A stretch of 64,000 bases of DNA, taken from contig NZ_JAAMRE010000007.1 of assembly GCF_013522705.1 (NCBI RefSeq), positions 62,001 through 126,000 on the forward strand, in the 5' to 3' direction. Position 1 is the first letter of the stretch, and every line of letters starts with the position of its first letter. Position numbers and translations under genes: made by a program. Source of the stretch: Pseudomonas lurida (GTDB lineage: Bacteria; Pseudomonadota; Gammaproteobacteria; Pseudomonadales; Pseudomonadaceae). This document shows, piece by piece, positions 1 through 10,323 of the stretch. Below the pieces are notes generated by a model, which was given only the letters and a program-made list of their open reading frames with translations, was not told the origin of the DNA and searched no databases.

Positions 1-2715
1 GACCCGGCCGCGCAACTGATGCAGTTGCGCCAGGCCGAATTTGTCGGCGCGCTCGATGATGATGGTGTTGGCGCTCGGCACGTCGATGCCGGTCTCGATG
101 ATGGTCGAGGCGATCAGCACATTGAAGCGCTTGTGATAGAAGTCGCTCATCACCTGTTCGAGCTCGCGCTCGCGCATCTGCCCGTGGCCGATGGCGATCC
201 GCGCCTCGGGCACCAGTTCGGCGAGATCGGCGGCGCATTTCTCGATGGTCTTGACGTCGTTGTGCAGGTAATACACCTGCCCGCCGCGCAGCAATTCCCG
301 CAGCAGCGCTTCCTTGACCGTGCTTTTATTCTGTTCCATCACGAAAGTGCGCACCGACAGGCGCCGCGCCGGTGGGGTGGCGATGATGGACAGGTCGCGC
401 ATGCCCGACACCGCCATGTTCAACGTGCGCGGAATCGGCGTGGCAGTCAGGGTGAGGATGTCGACTTCGCTGCGCAAAGCCTTGAGTTGTTCCTTTTGCC
501 GAACACCAAAGCGGTGTTCTTCGTCGATGATCACCAGCCCCAGGTTCTTGATCTTCACATCGTCCGACAGCAGCTTGTGGGTGCCGATCACGATATCGAT
601 CTTGCCTTCGGCCAGGTCGGCAACGGCCGCGTTCACTTCCTTGGCGGACTTGAAACGGCTCATCACTTCCACGGTCACCGGCCAATCGGCAAAGCGGTCG
701 CGGAAACTGTTGTAGTGCTGCTGAGCGAGCAGGGTGGTGGGCACCAGGATTGCCACCTGTTTGCCGCCGTGCACTGCGATGAAGGCGGCGCGCATGGCCA
801 CTTCGGTTTTGCCGAAGCCGACGTCGCCGCAGACCAGGCGATCCATCGGTTTGGGCGCGAGCATATCGGCGCGCACCGCTTCGATGGTGGTTTGCTGGTC
901 CGGGGTTTCTTCAAAGGCGAAACCGGCGCTGAAGGTCGCGTAGTCGGCCTTCGGATCGGCGAAGGCATAACCTTCACGCGCGGCGCGGCGGGCGTAGATG
1001 TCCAGCAGCTCGGCCGCGACATCGCGCACTTGTTCGGCGGCCTTGCGCTTGGCTTTCTGCCAGGTCTCGGAGCCCAACCGGTGCAACGGCGCCAAGGCGT
1101 CGTCGCTGCCGGTATAGCGCGCGATCAGGTGCAGGTTGGCCACCGGCACGTAAAGCTTGGCACCCTCGGCATATTCCATCGTGAGGAATTCGGCGGCCTG
1201 GTTGTCGATCTCCAGGGTCTGCAGGCCCAGATAACGGCCCACACCGTGGTCGATATGCACCACCGGCGCGCCTTCGCGCAGTTCGGTGAGGTTCTTGATC
1301 ACCGCGTCATTGTTGGCGTCGGCGCGTTTTTCACGACGCCGACGCTGCATCACGCGCTGGCCGAACAGCGGGCTCTCGGCAATCAGTGCCAGGGCCGGGT
1401 CATTCAACAGCAGGCCTTCGTCGAGCGGTGCGATGGTGATCGCCAGGCGATCCTTGCCCGCGACAAAGTCCGGCCAACTGTCGACGGTTTTAGGTCGCAG
1501 TTTCAGGCGTTCGAGCAGCTCCAGCAGCACTTCGCGGCGCCCGGCGGATTCGGCGGTAAACAGCACGCGGCCCGGGAAGTCGCCAAGGAATGTGGACAGC
1601 GCTTCCAGCGGCTGAGTGGCCTTGGCCTGGATCGCGAGGTCGGGCAGTGCTTGCGCGGGGAAGCGTTCGCGACCGCCACCGGCGTCCACATCCTGCTGGC
1701 TGGCCACCACACGCGGCCAGTTTTTCAGGCGCGCGAAGCAGTCTTCCACCGGCAGGAATAATTCGGCGGGCGGCAATAAAGGACGCGAGGGATCGACGCG
1801 GCGCTCCTCATAACGGTTGCGCACGTCGTTCCAGAAGTTTTCCGCCGCCTGTTCGATGCCCGGCAGCGAGAACACTTGCGTGTCCTGGGGCAGGTAATCG
1901 AACAGGGTGGAGGTTTCGTCGAAAAACAGCGGCAGGTAGTACTCGATACCGGCGGGTGTAATCCCGCTGCTCAGGTCCTGGAAGATCGGGCAGCGGCGGA
2001 AGTCGACGTCGAAGCGCTCACGAAAACGCGCCTTGAAGCGGGTCACTGCGTCTTTTTGCAACGGGAATTCCCGCGCCGGCAGCAGCTTGATCGATTCGAC
2101 CTTGTCGATGGAGCGCTGGTTTTCCGGGTCGAAGGTGCGCAGGGTTTCGATTTCGTCGTCGAACAGATCGATGCGATAAGGCAACTTGCTGCCCATCGGA
2201 AACAGGTCGATCAGCGCGCCGCGTACCGCGAACTCGCCGTGCTCGTACACCGTGTCCACACAGCGATAGCCGCTGGCTTCCAGGCGCGTGCGCATCTGCT
2301 CCACGTCAAGCTTCTGGCCCACATCCAGCACCAGGCTGCTGCCCAACAGGAACCTGGTCGGCGCCAGGCGGTGCAACGCCGTGGTGATCGGCACCACCAG
2401 CACGCCGTGGGCCAGTTCCGGCAGGCGGTACAGGCTGGCGATGCGTTGGGAGATGATGTCCTGGTGCGGCGAGAACAGATCGTAGGGCAGGGTTTCCCAG
2501 TCGGGAAAATGCAGCACCGGCAAATCGGGGGCGAAGAAGCTCAGCTCCTGCTCCAGCCGTTCGGCGCTTTGGCTGTCGGCGGTAAGCAGCAGGGTAAAGC
2601 GCTTGGCTGCGCTGGCAGCCTCGGCGATGGCCAGGCTCAGGGCGGCACCGGGCAGGTTGCCCCAGTGCTGTTTACCTGCCGCGGCAGGGAGTTGCGGTAG
2701 ACGCAGAACGGGCAC
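1..2715 (-). CDS. mfd: Transcription-repair coupling factor Mfd (C-terminus beyond window)
   Basis: Mfd is a DNA translocase that removes stalled RNA polymerase and recruits UvrA to the lesion. The reading frame is open from a GTG at 2715 to base 1, giving 905 codons of a protein usually near 1150 residues, so about 245 C-terminal residues are missing. Visible are the N-terminal UvrB-like region, the Walker [11 protein letters not shown] (near 810-840), DEEHRFG (near 510-530), TATPIPRTL (near 430-450) and the start of motif VI at the window edge. GTG 2715 is preceded by GGAGCT and gives the usual Pseudomonas N-terminus PVLRLPQLP. It is divergent from gap. Confidence 0.95.
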   Translation of the reverse strand, partial: MPVLRLPQLPAAAGKQHWGNLPGAALSLAIAEAASAAKRFTLLLTADSQSAERLEQELSFFAPDLPVLHFPDWETLPYDLFSPHQDIISQRIASLYRLPELAHGVLVVPITTALHRLAPTRFLLGSSLVLDVGQKLDVEQMRTRLEASGYRCVDTVYEHGEFAVRGALIDLFPMGSKLPYRIDLFDDEIETLRTFDPENQRSIDKVESIKLLPAREFPLQKDAVTRFKARFRERFDVDFRRCPIFQDLSSGITPAGIEYYLPLFFDETSTLFDYLPQDTQVFSLPGIEQAAENFWNDVRNRYEERRVDPSRPLLPPAELFLPVEDCFARLKNWPRVVASQQDVDAGGGRERFPAQALPDLAIQAKATQPLEALSTFLGDFPGRVLFTAESAGRREVLLELLERLKLRPKTVDSWPDFVAGKDRLAITIAPLDEGLLLNDPALALIAESPLFGQRVMQRRRREKRADANNDAVIKNLTELREGAPVVHIDHGVGRYLGLQTLEIDNQAAEFLTMEYAEGAKLYVPVANLHLIARYTGSDDALAPLHRLGSETWQKAKRKAAEQVRDVAAELLDIYARRAAREGYAFADPKADYATFSAGFAFEETPDQQTTIEAVRADMLAPKPMDRLVCGDVGFGKTEVAMRAAFIAVHGGKQVAILVPTTLLAQQHYNSFRDRFADWPVTVEVMSRFKSAKEVNAAVADLAEGKIDIVIGTHKLLSDDVKIKNLGLVIIDEEHRFGVRQKEQLKALRSEVDILTLTATPIPRTLNMAVSGMRDLSIIATPPARRLSVRTFVMEQNKSTVKEALLRELLRGGQVYYLHNDVKTIEKCAADLAELVPEARIAIGHGQMRERELEQVMSDFYHKRFNVLIASTIIETGIDVPSANTIIIERADKFGLAQLHQLRGRV

Positions 2716-3070
2716 GGAAGGTTGAGCTCCAAGCGTTGCGACAAAGTCGGTAATTGTAACGGCCCCAGGTGCCGCCTGTCAGTTGCTGACTGTGCCTATT
2801 ACGGTTTGTAGGAAATGTAGTGGCTAAGACAAACAATGCAGGGTTTTGACTCAATATGTAGTGCCGAAAAGCACGTATGTTTCGGAGGGTTACGGACAAG
2901 TCGGCGCAACCATCTCAATGGTGGCCTTCTGGAACCCGCGTGTTTCCTGGCCTGTAGCGTGGTGGTAGTTTTTTGCAAGGGCTTTTTGTTGGTGTCGGCG
3001 CATTGCTCAACGGGCAGTCGGGCGACATAATGTAGCCCCTTTTTTCAGCCCCTACATGTGGAAGGTTCCC
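2716..3070. other. Divergent mfd-gap intergenic region
   Basis: This 355-base gap lies between the divergent starts of mfd and gap and must hold both promoters. I see no convincing gene; short frames here lack a ribosome binding site and have no recognisable protein. The stretch just before gap (2990-3060) contains T-rich runs but no clear operator. Confidence 0.6.
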
Positions 3071-4519
3071 GTGACTCAGAAGCCCGACCAGTGTCTTGGT
3101 GAATGGATCGACCGTGAAGCACTCGCAGAAGCGATGATCCCGCTCATCGGTCAGCTGTACCGCAATAACAATGTGGTCAGCTCGATCTATGGCCGCAGCC
3201 TGATCAACCAGTCAGTCATCGCGATTCTCAAGGCGCACCGCTTTGCTCGCCATCGCTCCGCCGACGACAGCGAACTCTCCGTCCACGAAACATTCCCCCT
3301 GCTCAAGGCCATGAGCGAGCTCAAGCTCGGCGCGGCATCGGTAGACCTGGGCAAACTGGCCTACAAATTCCGCAATGAAGCCAACGGCCGCAGCGCCGAG
3401 CAGTTCGTGCGTGAAGAAATGGCCGATGTGGTCGGCCAGCAGAGCGCCGCGGCCCGCAAGGGCACCGACGTGGTGCTGTACGGCTTTGGTCGTATCGGCC
3501 GCCTGCTGGCACGCATCCTGATCGAAAAAACCGGTGGCGGCGACGGCCTGCGCCTGCGTGCCATCGTCGTGCGCAAAGGCGCCGAGAATGACCTGACCAA
3601 GCGCGCCAGCCTGCTGCGTCGCGATTCGGTACATGGTTCGTTCAACGGCACCATCACCATCGACGAAGAAAACAACACCATCACGGCCAACGGTAACCTG
3701 ATCCAGGTGATCTACGCCAAGAACCCGACCGAGGTGGACTACACCCAGTACGGCATCCAGGACGCCCTGCTGGTGGACAACACCGGCGTATGGCGTGATG
3801 CCGAGGGCCTGGGCCAGCACTTGCAGTGCCCGGGCATCGCCCGCGTTGTCCTGACCGCGCCTGGCAAGGGCAAGCTCAAGAACATCGTGCATGGCATCAA
3901 CCACGCTGACATCACCGCTGACGACAAAATCGTGTCGGCCGCGTCCTGCACCACCAACGCCATCGTGCCGGTGCTCAAGGCCGTGAACGACAAGTTCGGC
4001 ATCGTCAATGGCCACGTCGAAACCGTTCACTCGTACACCAACGACCAGAACCTGATCGACAACTTCCACAAAGGCGACCGCCGTGGCCGCAGCGCCGCGC
4101 TGAATATGGTGATCACCGAGACCGGTGCCGCCACTGCCGCTGCCAAAGCCCTGCCTGAATTGGCCGGCAAGCTGACCGGCAACGCGATCCGTGTTCCGAC
4201 GCCTAACGTGTCGATGGCTATTCTCAACCTGAACCTTGAGAAAGCCGCTACCCGCGAAGAGATGAACGAGTACCTGCGCTACATGGCGCTGCACTCCGAC
4301 CTGCACAAGCAGATCGACTTCGTCAATTCGCAGGAAGTGGTGTCCACCGACTTCGTCGGCTCGCGCCACGCCGGTGTGGTGGATGCGGAAGCGACCATTA
4401 CCCAGGACAACCGCGTTGTGCTGTACGTGTGGTACGACAACGAGTTCGGCTACAGCTGCCAGGTGGTTCGCGTGATGGAAGACATGGCCGGGGTCAACCC
4501 GCCGGCGTTTCCGCGCTAA
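3071..4519 (+). CDS. gap: Glyceraldehyde-3-phosphate dehydrogenase, long type
   Basis: Cytoplasmic enzyme that interconverts glyceraldehyde-3-phosphate and 1,3-bisphosphoglycerate. It has about 120 residues before the NAD-binding glycine motif GFGRIGR, making it a long Pseudomonas GAPDH (about 482 residues) rather than the 330-residue glycolytic form. The catalytic cysteine sits in ASCTTN (near 3950) and the C-terminal NEFGYS motif is present (near 4440). I chose GTG 3071 because GGAAGG lies 5 bases upstream; an in-frame ATG at 3056 overlaps that ribosome binding site and is the alternative start. A strong terminator follows. Confidence 0.93.
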   Translation: MTQKPDQCLGEWIDREALAEAMIPLIGQLYRNNNVVSSIYGRSLINQSVIAILKAHRFARHRSADDSELSVHETFPLLKAMSELKLGAASVDLGKLAYKFRNEANGRSAEQFVREEMADVVGQQSAAARKGTDVVLYGFGRIGRLLARILIEKTGGGDGLRLRAIVVRKGAENDLTKRASLLRRDSVHGSFNGTITIDEENNTITANGNLIQVIYAKNPTEVDYTQYGIQDALLVDNTGVWRDAEGLGQHLQCPGIARVVLTAPGKGKLKNIVHGINHADITADDKIVSAASCTTNAIVPVLKAVNDKFGIVNGHVETVHSYTNDQNLIDNFHKGDRRGRSAALNMVITETGAATAAAKALPELAGKLTGNAIRVPTPNVSMAILNLNLEKAATREEMNEYLRYMALHSDLHKQIDFVNSQEVVSTDFVGSRHAGVVDAEATITQDNRVVLYVWYDNEFGYSCQVVRVMEDMAGVNPPAFPR

Positions 4520-4540
4520 GCCTCTGCGCTGAATGAAAAA

Positions 4541-4565
4541 GCCCCGACTGGTTCGGGGCTTTTTT
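4541..4565 (+). terminator. Intrinsic terminator of gap
   Basis: A 7-bp stem GCCCCGA/TCGGGGC with a 5-base loop is followed by six T residues, 20 bases after the gap stop codon. Confidence 0.9.
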
Positions 4566-4599
4566 GTGGCTGGGATTTTGTGTTGTCTGGGATACCTCA

Positions 4600-4669
4600 T
4601 CGGGGGCAAGCCCCCTCCCACGGTTTGATGTGGGAATAGATTCAAATATGGGAGGGGGCTTGCCCCCGA
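4600..4669. repeat. REP doublet in inverted orientation (REPIN)
   Basis: Two copies of a REP sequence with the core GGGGGCTTGCCCCC face each other across about 25 bases, between gap and the next convergent gene. Further copies lie at 11581-11667 (pair) and 19562-19586 (single). This matches the extragenic palindromes of the P. fluorescens group that are mobilised by RAYT transposases; no RAYT gene is visible here. Confidence 0.88.
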
Positions 4670-4691
4670 AGGCGATCGTTCATCCGCCGCA

Positions 4692-5225
4692 TCACTTCAG
4701 CAACCGGCCGCGCAACTCATCCGACAACCCCCCAGGCGCGAGCCAGATGCCCAGGTAGGCCCGTGCCAGTTCGTCATCGCGACTGATGAACACCACTTGC
4801 CCATTGATCTCCAGCTTCAAACCGCGACCGGGATGAAAGTCCAGGGCATAACGGTCACCGCTGCGGATGTCGCGAAAGCTGGCGTGCAACTTATCCAGCT
4901 CAGGCTTTAATCGAGCATTGGTTTGTTGGCGTTCAAGAGTGGTCGTGGCGGCCTTGATCACGTCGTTGCGGTCGATGTCGCGAAAGTAATACAGCGTCAG
5001 GCGCAGTGCAGCCTGCTGGTCCCAGGCGTGCCTGGCGCTGAGCGCTGCCGGGGCATACAGCGCTGCGGCATACACGTCCGCCCACAGATAGGTGAGCACC
5101 GCCTGGTTTTTCAGGATCAGTTCCCCAGCCTGCGCCGGGAAGGCCGCTTGCTTGAGCCGCTGAGCATCACTGGCGTGCGCGGTGATCGACACCATCAGCA
5201 TCAAACAAAAAAATAGTTGTCGCAT
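4692..5225 (-). CDS. Exported chalcone isomerase-like domain protein
   Basis: A 177-residue protein with a signal peptide (MRQLFFCLMLMVSITAHAS, cleaved near residue 19) and a chalcone isomerase-like fold, recognised from the conserved pattern ending in YLGIWLAPGGLSDELR. These bacterial proteins are periplasmic and of unknown function; they are not expected to make flavonoids. ATG 5225 is preferred because AGGA lies 8 bases upstream; the overlapping ATG at 5234 has the same AGGA too close. It is convergent with gap and divergent from sthA, as in other pseudomonads. Confidence 0.75.
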   Translation of the reverse strand: MRQLFFCLMLMVSITAHASDAQRLKQAAFPAQAGELILKNQAVLTYLWADVYAAALYAPAALSARHAWDQQAALRLTLYYFRDIDRNDVIKAATTTLERQQTNARLKPELDKLHASFRDIRSGDRYALDFHPGRGLKLEINGQVVFISRDDELARAYLGIWLAPGGLSDELRGRLLK

Positions 5226-5438
5226 AATGCTCATCCTGAAATCGACGCTGATTTGCGTCCTGTAGTATGGCAAGGTTGGCCTACGACGCGACCAAGGGTT
5301 AATGTGCGCGGCGTTGAGCCTTCTATAGACTGTGCCCCGGTTCACACACTTGAGCCAAATTGTCCTTCATGACCGCTGGCCGCGGCATGATTTAGCCCGG
5401 CGTCCAACCGTACGCCTGGCCTGTTCTGAGGAGTACGC

Positions 5439-6833
5439 ATGGCTGTCTACAACTACGACGTGGTGGTACTGGGTTCCGGCCCGGCTGGAGAAGGTGCGGC
5501 GATGAACGCCGCGAAGGCAGGGCGCAAGGTGGCGATGGTCGATAGTCGTCGCCAGGTCGGCGGTAACTGCACCCACCTGGGTACCATCCCGTCCAAGGCC
5601 TTGCGTCACTCGGTGCGCCAGATCATGCAGTTCAACACCAACCCGATGTTCCGGGCCATTGGCGAGCCGCGCTGGTTTTCGTTCCCGGACGTGTTGAAAA
5701 GCGCCGAGAAAGTCATCTCCAAGCAAGTGGCGTCGCGCACCGGTTACTACGCACGCAACCGTGTCGACCTGTTCTTCGGCACCGGCAGCTTCGCCGACGA
5801 GCAAACCATCGAAGTGGTGTGTTCCAACGGCGTGGTCGAAAAACTGGTGGCCAAGCACATCATCATCGCCACCGGCTCGCGCCCGTATCGCCCGGCCGAT
5901 ATCGACTTCAACCACGCGCGTATCTACGACAGCGACACCATCCTGAGCCTGGGCCACACCCCGCGCAAACTGATCATCTACGGCGCCGGCGTGATCGGCT
6001 GTGAATACGCCTCGATTTTCAGCGGCCTGGGCGTACTGGTGGAGCTGGTGGACAACCGCGACCAGTTGCTGAGCTTTCTGGACTCGGAAATTTCCCAGGC
6101 GTTGAGTTACCACTTCAGCAACAACAACATCACCGTGCGCCACAACGAAGAGTACGAGCGCGTCGAAGGCCTGGACAACGGGGTGATCCTGCACCTCAAG
6201 TCCGGCAAGAAGATCAAGGCCGACGCCTTGCTGTGGTGCAACGGGCGTACCGGCAACACCGACAAGCTGGGCATGGAAAACATCGGGGTCAAGGTCAACA
6301 ACCGTGGCCAGATCGAAGTGGACGAGAATTACCGCACCTGTGTGGCGAACGTCTATGGCGCCGGCGATGTGATCGGTTGGCCGAGCCTGGCCAGCGCCGC
6401 CCATGACCAGGGGCGTTCGGCCGCCGGCAGTATTGTCGACAACGGCAGCTGGCGGTATGTGAACGACGTGCCCACCGGTATTTACACGATTCCCGAGATC
6501 AGCTCGATCGGCAAGAACGAGCACGAACTGACCAAGGCCAAGGTGCCTTATGAAGTGGGCAAGGCGTTTTTCAAGAGCATGGCGCGTGCGCAGATCGCCG
6601 GTGAGCCGCAAGGCATGCTGAAGATTCTGTTTCACCGTGAAACCCTGGAAGTCCTCGGCGTGCATTGCTTCGGTTACCAGGCGTCGGAGATCGTGCACAT
6701 CGGCCAGGCCATCATGAACCAGCCGGGCGAGCAAAATACCCTCAAGTATTTTGTAAACACCACGTTCAACTACCCGACCATGGCCGAAGCCTATCGGGTA
6801 GCCGCCTACGACGGCCTCAACCGGCTTTTTTGA
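5439..6833 (+). CDS. sthA: Soluble pyridine nucleotide transhydrogenase
   Basis: FAD flavoprotein that transfers hydride between NADPH and NAD+ in the cytoplasm, chiefly draining excess NADPH. At 464 residues it matches the family. The FAD motif [10 protein letters not shown] is at residues 12-21, the NAD motif [13 protein letters not shown] near 182, and the dimerisation domain is C-terminal. The redox-active disulfide of lipoamide dehydrogenases is broken: Cys44 is present but the second cysteine is Thr49 (CTHLGT), which is diagnostic of SthA. AGGAG lies 7 bases before the ATG. Confidence 0.97.
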   Translation: MAVYNYDVVVLGSGPAGEGAAMNAAKAGRKVAMVDSRRQVGGNCTHLGTIPSKALRHSVRQIMQFNTNPMFRAIGEPRWFSFPDVLKSAEKVISKQVASRTGYYARNRVDLFFGTGSFADEQTIEVVCSNGVVEKLVAKHIIIATGSRPYRPADIDFNHARIYDSDTILSLGHTPRKLIIYGAGVIGCEYASIFSGLGVLVELVDNRDQLLSFLDSEISQALSYHFSNNNITVRHNEEYERVEGLDNGVILHLKSGKKIKADALLWCNGRTGNTDKLGMENIGVKVNNRGQIEVDENYRTCVANVYGAGDVIGWPSLASAAHDQGRSAAGSIVDNGSWRYVNDVPTGIYTIPEISSIGKNEHELTKAKVPYEVGKAFFKSMARAQIAGEPQGMLKILFHRETLEVLGVHCFGYQASEIVHIGQAIMNQPGEQNTLKYFVNTTFNYPTMAEAYRVAAYDGLNRLF

Positions 6834-6839
6834 GCGGCT

Positions 6840-6864
6840 CCGGCCGGTGGCCTGAGCCGGCCGG
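6840..6864. terminator. GC-rich hairpin between convergent sthA and phosphodiesterase gene
   Basis: An 8-bp perfect inverted repeat CCGGCCGG flanks a 9-base loop in the short gap between two convergent stop codons. It lacks a T tract, so its role as a terminator is only inferred from position. Confidence 0.35.
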
Positions 6865-6875
6865 GGAGACCGATT

Positions 6876-7598
6876 TCAGCCATTCCCGAGGGTGGCAGTG
6901 GCCAAACCGGGAAAGTCTGTAATCAGGCTATCGACGCCGAAGTCGGCGAGCCTGCGCATCAGCGCGGGTTCGTTGACCGTCCACACGGACACGTGCAACC
7001 CCTGGCGCTGGGCTTTCTGCAAGCGTTCAGGGGTGCACAGCGTCCAATTCAATGCCAGGTACTCACAGCCGTAGTTCTGCGCGACTTTCAATGGGTCGAG
7101 CCAGGCGTATTCGGCCACCAGCCCGCGTGACAGGTCCGGCGTGAGCTCCACGGCGGCCTTGAGCACTTCCCGCGAGCTGGAGGTCACAGTGACCTTGTCC
7201 ATCAGGCCAAAACGCACGGCCATTTCACGGATTGCCAATACGGTGGTCGCCGCGCGAGTGCGCGAGGCGCTTTTGACTTCCAGTTGCCAGTGATCGAAGT
7301 CGCACTGTTCGAACAACGCCTCCAGGCGTGGAATGGGGCAGGGCGTGAGCCAGCCGGGACCGCCCTTGCGCGCGTCCATTTTCACCAGGTCGGCTGCCGA
7401 ATAGTCAACCACCTTGCCGCGACGGTCAGCCGTGCGTTTGAGGGTCGGGTCGTGGATAACCATCAGCTCGCCGTCCATGGACAGGTGCAAGTCCAGTTCG
7501 CAGCGGCGCACACCGTGCTTGAGGCATTGTTGAAAGCTGGTCAGGGTGTTTTCCGGTGCTTCGCCTTTGGCACCGCGGTGGCCGTAAATCAGGGTCAC
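6876..7598 (-). CDS. Cytoplasmic glycerophosphodiester phosphodiesterase
   Basis: Hydrolyses glycerophosphodiesters to glycerol-3-phosphate and an alcohol. The 240-residue protein has the family signature HRGAKGEAPENT at the N-terminus, metal-binding ELDLHLSMDG and IHDPTLKR, and a C-terminal TD-FP segment. There is no signal peptide, so it resembles cytosolic UgpQ rather than periplasmic GlpQ. The start is GTG 7598, with AAGGAG 6 bases upstream; a longer open frame to 7736 would run into the next gene. It lies 43 bases downstream of a PilZ gene on the same strand and may be co-transcribed. Confidence 0.9.
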   Translation of the reverse strand: MTLIYGHRGAKGEAPENTLTSFQQCLKHGVRRCELDLHLSMDGELMVIHDPTLKRTADRRGKVVDYSAADLVKMDARKGGPGWLTPCPIPRLEALFEQCDFDHWQLEVKSASRTRAATTVLAIREMAVRFGLMDKVTVTSSSREVLKAAVELTPDLSRGLVAEYAWLDPLKVAQNYGCEYLALNWTLCTPERLQKAQRQGLHVSVWTVNEPALMRRLADFGVDSLITDFPGLATATLGNG

Positions 7599-7641
7599 AG
7601 TTGCTCCTTTTCGCCGGATCGTCCGGCGGGGTGTATACGAA

Positions 7642-8226
7642 TCAGGTGGCCTGGGCGTCGCTTTTTTCCCGCGCCAGGCGCCGTTCCTGGGCTTGCTTCT
7701 GCAGGATGTAGCGCGCCAGCAACTGGCGTTGGGCATCGGTCATGGATTCGAATTCCGTGCCCACATCGAAGCCCTCGCCCTTGGCGTCGCAATGGGTAAC
7801 CTTGGCGCGCAGCAGCAGGCCCAGGGCCTGGGGCATCAGCACCAGCTTGACCGCCAGGTGCGCGCCGACAGGCAACGATGAGGGGTGCTGGAAGTCGATA
7901 CCGCCTTCGGAGATGATCACCGGCTGCGGGGCGCCGACTTCGTCCAACAGGCCACGGGCCATGATTTGGCTGAGCAGATCCAGGCGTTTGTTCTGGACTT
8001 TGAGGAACGCCGCCAGGCTGCGATCTTTCTCGCTGATCTGGCGCAACAGGTGCTGGGCTTCGAATTCGCTCAGGTGCAATTCACTGAGCAGGTTGAACAG
8101 CGGTGAATCATCCAGCAATACTTCCTTGCTGGCTGCTTCAGGGGCAGACAGGCTTTTGATTTGAAGTGCGATCATGTCATCGATACGGTAGTATTCGCGG
8201 CGCTCTTCTTCATCTAATGTCGTCAT
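7642..8226 (-). CDS. PilZ-domain protein (putative c-di-GMP binding)
   Basis: A 194-residue protein with a PilZ-type C-terminal half. The N-terminal RREYYRIDD resembles the arginine-rich switch motif, but the usual D/N-x-S-x-x-G is degenerate here (ISEGGIDF, near residue 105), so nucleotide binding is uncertain. A central helical segment (about 45-95) is rich in Leu and Glu. It is the first gene of a probable two-gene unit with the phosphodiesterase and is divergent from lolC, an arrangement shared with P. aeruginosa PA2988-PA2990. Confidence 0.75.
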   Translation of the reverse strand: MTTLDEEERREYYRIDDMIALQIKSLSAPEAASKEVLLDDSPLFNLLSELHLSEFEAQHLLRQISEKDRSLAAFLKVQNKRLDLLSQIMARGLLDEVGAPQPVIISEGGIDFQHPSSLPVGAHLAVKLVLMPQALGLLLRAKVTHCDAKGEGFDVGTEFESMTDAQRQLLARYILQKQAQERRLAREKSDAQAT

Positions 8227-8320
8227 GGCGAACCCCAGCTGGCGGTAATGGTCTGAGTGTAAAGCTGCTTACCAGACCCCGCCACCGGGACGTCTTCTTT
8301 TCCTCCGAACAAGCCCCGAC

Positions 8321-9571
8321 ATGTTCAGACCTCTCTTCGTATTTATCGGCACGCGTTATACCCGTGCAAAGCGCCGCAATCATTTTGTGTCGTTCATTTC
8401 CTTGACCTCGATGATCGGGCTCGCCTTGGGCGTGGTTGTGATGATCGTGGTGCTGTCGGTGATGAACGGCTTCGATCATGAGATGCGCACCCGCGTGCTG
8501 GGCATGGTGCCCCATGCGACCATCGAAGCCAGCGAGCCCATCGGCGACTGGCAGAGCCTGGCCGACAAGGTCAAGCAGAACCCCAAGGTGGTGGCCGTTG
8601 CGCCGTTCACTCAGATGCAGGGGTTGCTGACCAATGATGGCAAGGTGCAGAAAATCCTGCTCAACGCCATCGACCCGGCCCAGGAGCGCAAGGTCTCGAT
8701 CATCGACCGGTTCATGCTGCAGGGCAGGCTTGACGACCTGGCGCCCGGCAGTTTTGGCATCGTCATCGGTGACAAGGCCGCAGCCAAGCTCGGCGTGGGC
8801 ATCGGCGACAAGCTCACCTTCGTCGCCCCGGAAGTCACGGTCACCCCGGCCGGTATGTTCCCACGCATGAAGCGCTTTACCGTGGTCGGCACGTTCCACG
8901 TCGGCGCCGGTGAAATCGACGGCTACCTCGGCCTGACCAATCTCACCGACCTGGCCCGCCTGCATCGCTGGCAGCCGGATCAGGTGCAGGGCCTGCGCCT
9001 GAAATTCAGCGATCTGTTCGACGCGCCGCGCGGTGCCTGGGAAATCGCCCAGCACTTGGGTGAAACCGAGTATTACGCCCGCGACTGGACCCGCACCCAC
9101 GGCAACCTGTACCAGGCCATCCGCATGGAAAAAGCCATGATCGGCCTGTTGCTGCTGCTGATCGTCGCCGTTGCAGCGTTCAACATCATTTCCACCCTGG
9201 TGATGGTGGTCAACGACAAGAAAGGCGATATCGCCATCCTGCGCACCCTGGGCGCCACGCCGGGGCAGATCATGGCGATCTTCATGGTGCAGGGCACCGT
9301 GATCGGCGTGGTCGGCACCTTGATCGGCACCGCCGTCGGCATCCTCGCCGCGCTCAACGTCAGCGCGGCCATCGCCGGCCTGGAAACCCTGATCGGTCAC
9401 AAATTTCTCAACGCCGACGTGTATTTCATCGACTACTTACCGTCCCAGGTTCAGGCCCAGGATGTGTTGATGGTGGGCGGGGCGGCGTTGGTCCTGAGTT
9501 TCCTTGCCACCCTGTATCCAGCCTGGCGCGCGGCACGCACCCAGCCAGCACAGGCCTTACGTTATGAGTGA
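8321..9571 (+). CDS. lolC: Lipoprotein-releasing ABC transporter membrane subunit LolC
   Basis: Inner-membrane subunit of the LolCDE complex, which extracts outer-membrane lipoproteins and passes them to LolA. At 416 residues it has one N-terminal membrane helix (about 22-50), a large periplasmic domain (about 50-265) and three C-terminal helices, ending in the FtsX-like [18 protein letters not shown]. It overlaps lolD by 8 bases. It is closely related to the second subunit gene at 10324. Confidence 0.95.
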   Translation: MFRPLFVFIGTRYTRAKRRNHFVSFISLTSMIGLALGVVVMIVVLSVMNGFDHEMRTRVLGMVPHATIEASEPIGDWQSLADKVKQNPKVVAVAPFTQMQGLLTNDGKVQKILLNAIDPAQERKVSIIDRFMLQGRLDDLAPGSFGIVIGDKAAAKLGVGIGDKLTFVAPEVTVTPAGMFPRMKRFTVVGTFHVGAGEIDGYLGLTNLTDLARLHRWQPDQVQGLRLKFSDLFDAPRGAWEIAQHLGETEYYARDWTRTHGNLYQAIRMEKAMIGLLLLLIVAVAAFNIISTLVMVVNDKKGDIAILRTLGATPGQIMAIFMVQGTVIGVVGTLIGTAVGILAALNVSAAIAGLETLIGHKFLNADVYFIDYLPSQVQAQDVLMVGGAALVLSFLATLYPAWRAARTQPAQALRYE

Positions 9572-10262
9572 ATCGGGCATGAGTGAAAAAGCAATTTTGA
9601 GCTGCCGTAACCTGGGCAAATCCTATGAGGAAGGCCCGGAATCCGTGGTGGTGCTCTCCAACCTGCAGCTTGAACTGCACCCGGGCGAGCGCGTGGCGAT
9701 TGTCGGCAGTTCGGGTTCCGGTAAAAGTACGTTGCTCAACCTGTTGGGCGGCCTTGATACGCCGTCCCAGGGCAGTGTGTGGCTGGCCGGTGAAGAGCTG
9801 TCGGCTCTCGGTGAGAAGGCCCGTGGCCAGCTGCGCAATCGGTCGCTGGGTTTTGTCTACCAGTTTCACCACCTGTTGCCGGAATTCACCGCCCTGGAGA
9901 ACGTGTGCATGCCGTTGCTGATCGGCAAGACCGCGATCCCCGAGGCCCGCCAACGCGCCACGGCGCTGCTGGAGCGTGTCGGCCTCGGTCACCGTCTGGA
10001 GCATAAACCGGCGGAGTTGTCCGGGGGCGAGCGCCAGCGCGTAGCGATTGCCCGCGCCCTGGTGAACAACCCCGGCCTGGTGATGCTCGATGAGCCCACC
10101 GGCAACCTCGACTCCCACACCGCCCAAGGCATCAAGGACTTGATGCTGGAGTTGAGCACCCAGATGCGCACCGCGTTCCTGGTGGTGACCCATGACATGA
10201 GCATGGCCCGGCAGATGGACCGCGTGCTGCATCTGCAGGAAGGTCATCTGGTCGCCATCTGA
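9564..10262 (+). CDS. lolD: Lipoprotein-releasing ABC transporter ATPase LolD
   Basis: ATPase that powers lipoprotein release. Walker [10 protein letters not shown], signature [15 protein letters not shown] and Walker [12 protein letters not shown] are all intact. The ATG at 9564 overlaps the lolC stop, suggesting translational coupling and giving 232 residues; an in-frame ATG at 9579 would give 227 residues, the length I recall for the P. aeruginosa protein, and cannot be excluded. A terminator-like hairpin follows before lolE. Confidence 0.95.
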   Translation: MSESGMSEKAILSCRNLGKSYEEGPESVVVLSNLQLELHPGERVAIVGSSGSGKSTLLNLLGGLDTPSQGSVWLAGEELSALGEKARGQLRNRSLGFVYQFHHLLPEFTALENVCMPLLIGKTAIPEARQRATALLERVGLGHRLEHKPAELSGGERQRVAIARALVNNPGLVMLDEPTGNLDSHTAQGIKDLMLELSTQMRTAFLVVTHDMSMARQMDRVLHLQEGHLVAI

Positions 10263-10272
10263 CCCGTTTTCC

Positions 10273-10306
10273 AGCCCGGCGCCTGGCGTCGGGCTTTTTC
10301 ATTTTT
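10273..10306 (+). terminator. Terminator-like hairpin between lolD and lolE
   Basis: AGCCCG pairs with CGGGCT around an 11-base loop and is followed by two runs of T broken by CA. It lies 10 bases after the lolD stop and before lolE, so it would partly or fully separate the last subunit gene from lolCD. Confidence 0.65.
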
Positions 10307-10323
10307 TCAGGCGGTGCACGCGA

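Noticed and set aside
19..1761. 580-codon open frame on the plus strand
   Set aside because: It is antisense to mfd; the minus-strand frame encodes conserved Mfd helicase motifs, and the plus-strand product is His/Gln/Arg-rich without any family.
3212..4645. 477-codon open frame on the minus strand
   Set aside because: Antisense to gap in GC-rich DNA; the gap product is clearly conserved and this frame crosses the gap terminator.
5367..6734. 455-codon open frame on the minus strand
   Set aside because: Antisense to sthA; no ribosome site or recognisable domain.
8210..9400. 396-codon open frame on the minus strand
   Set aside because: Antisense to lolC and overlapping the PilZ start; composition is that of a GC-rich shadow.
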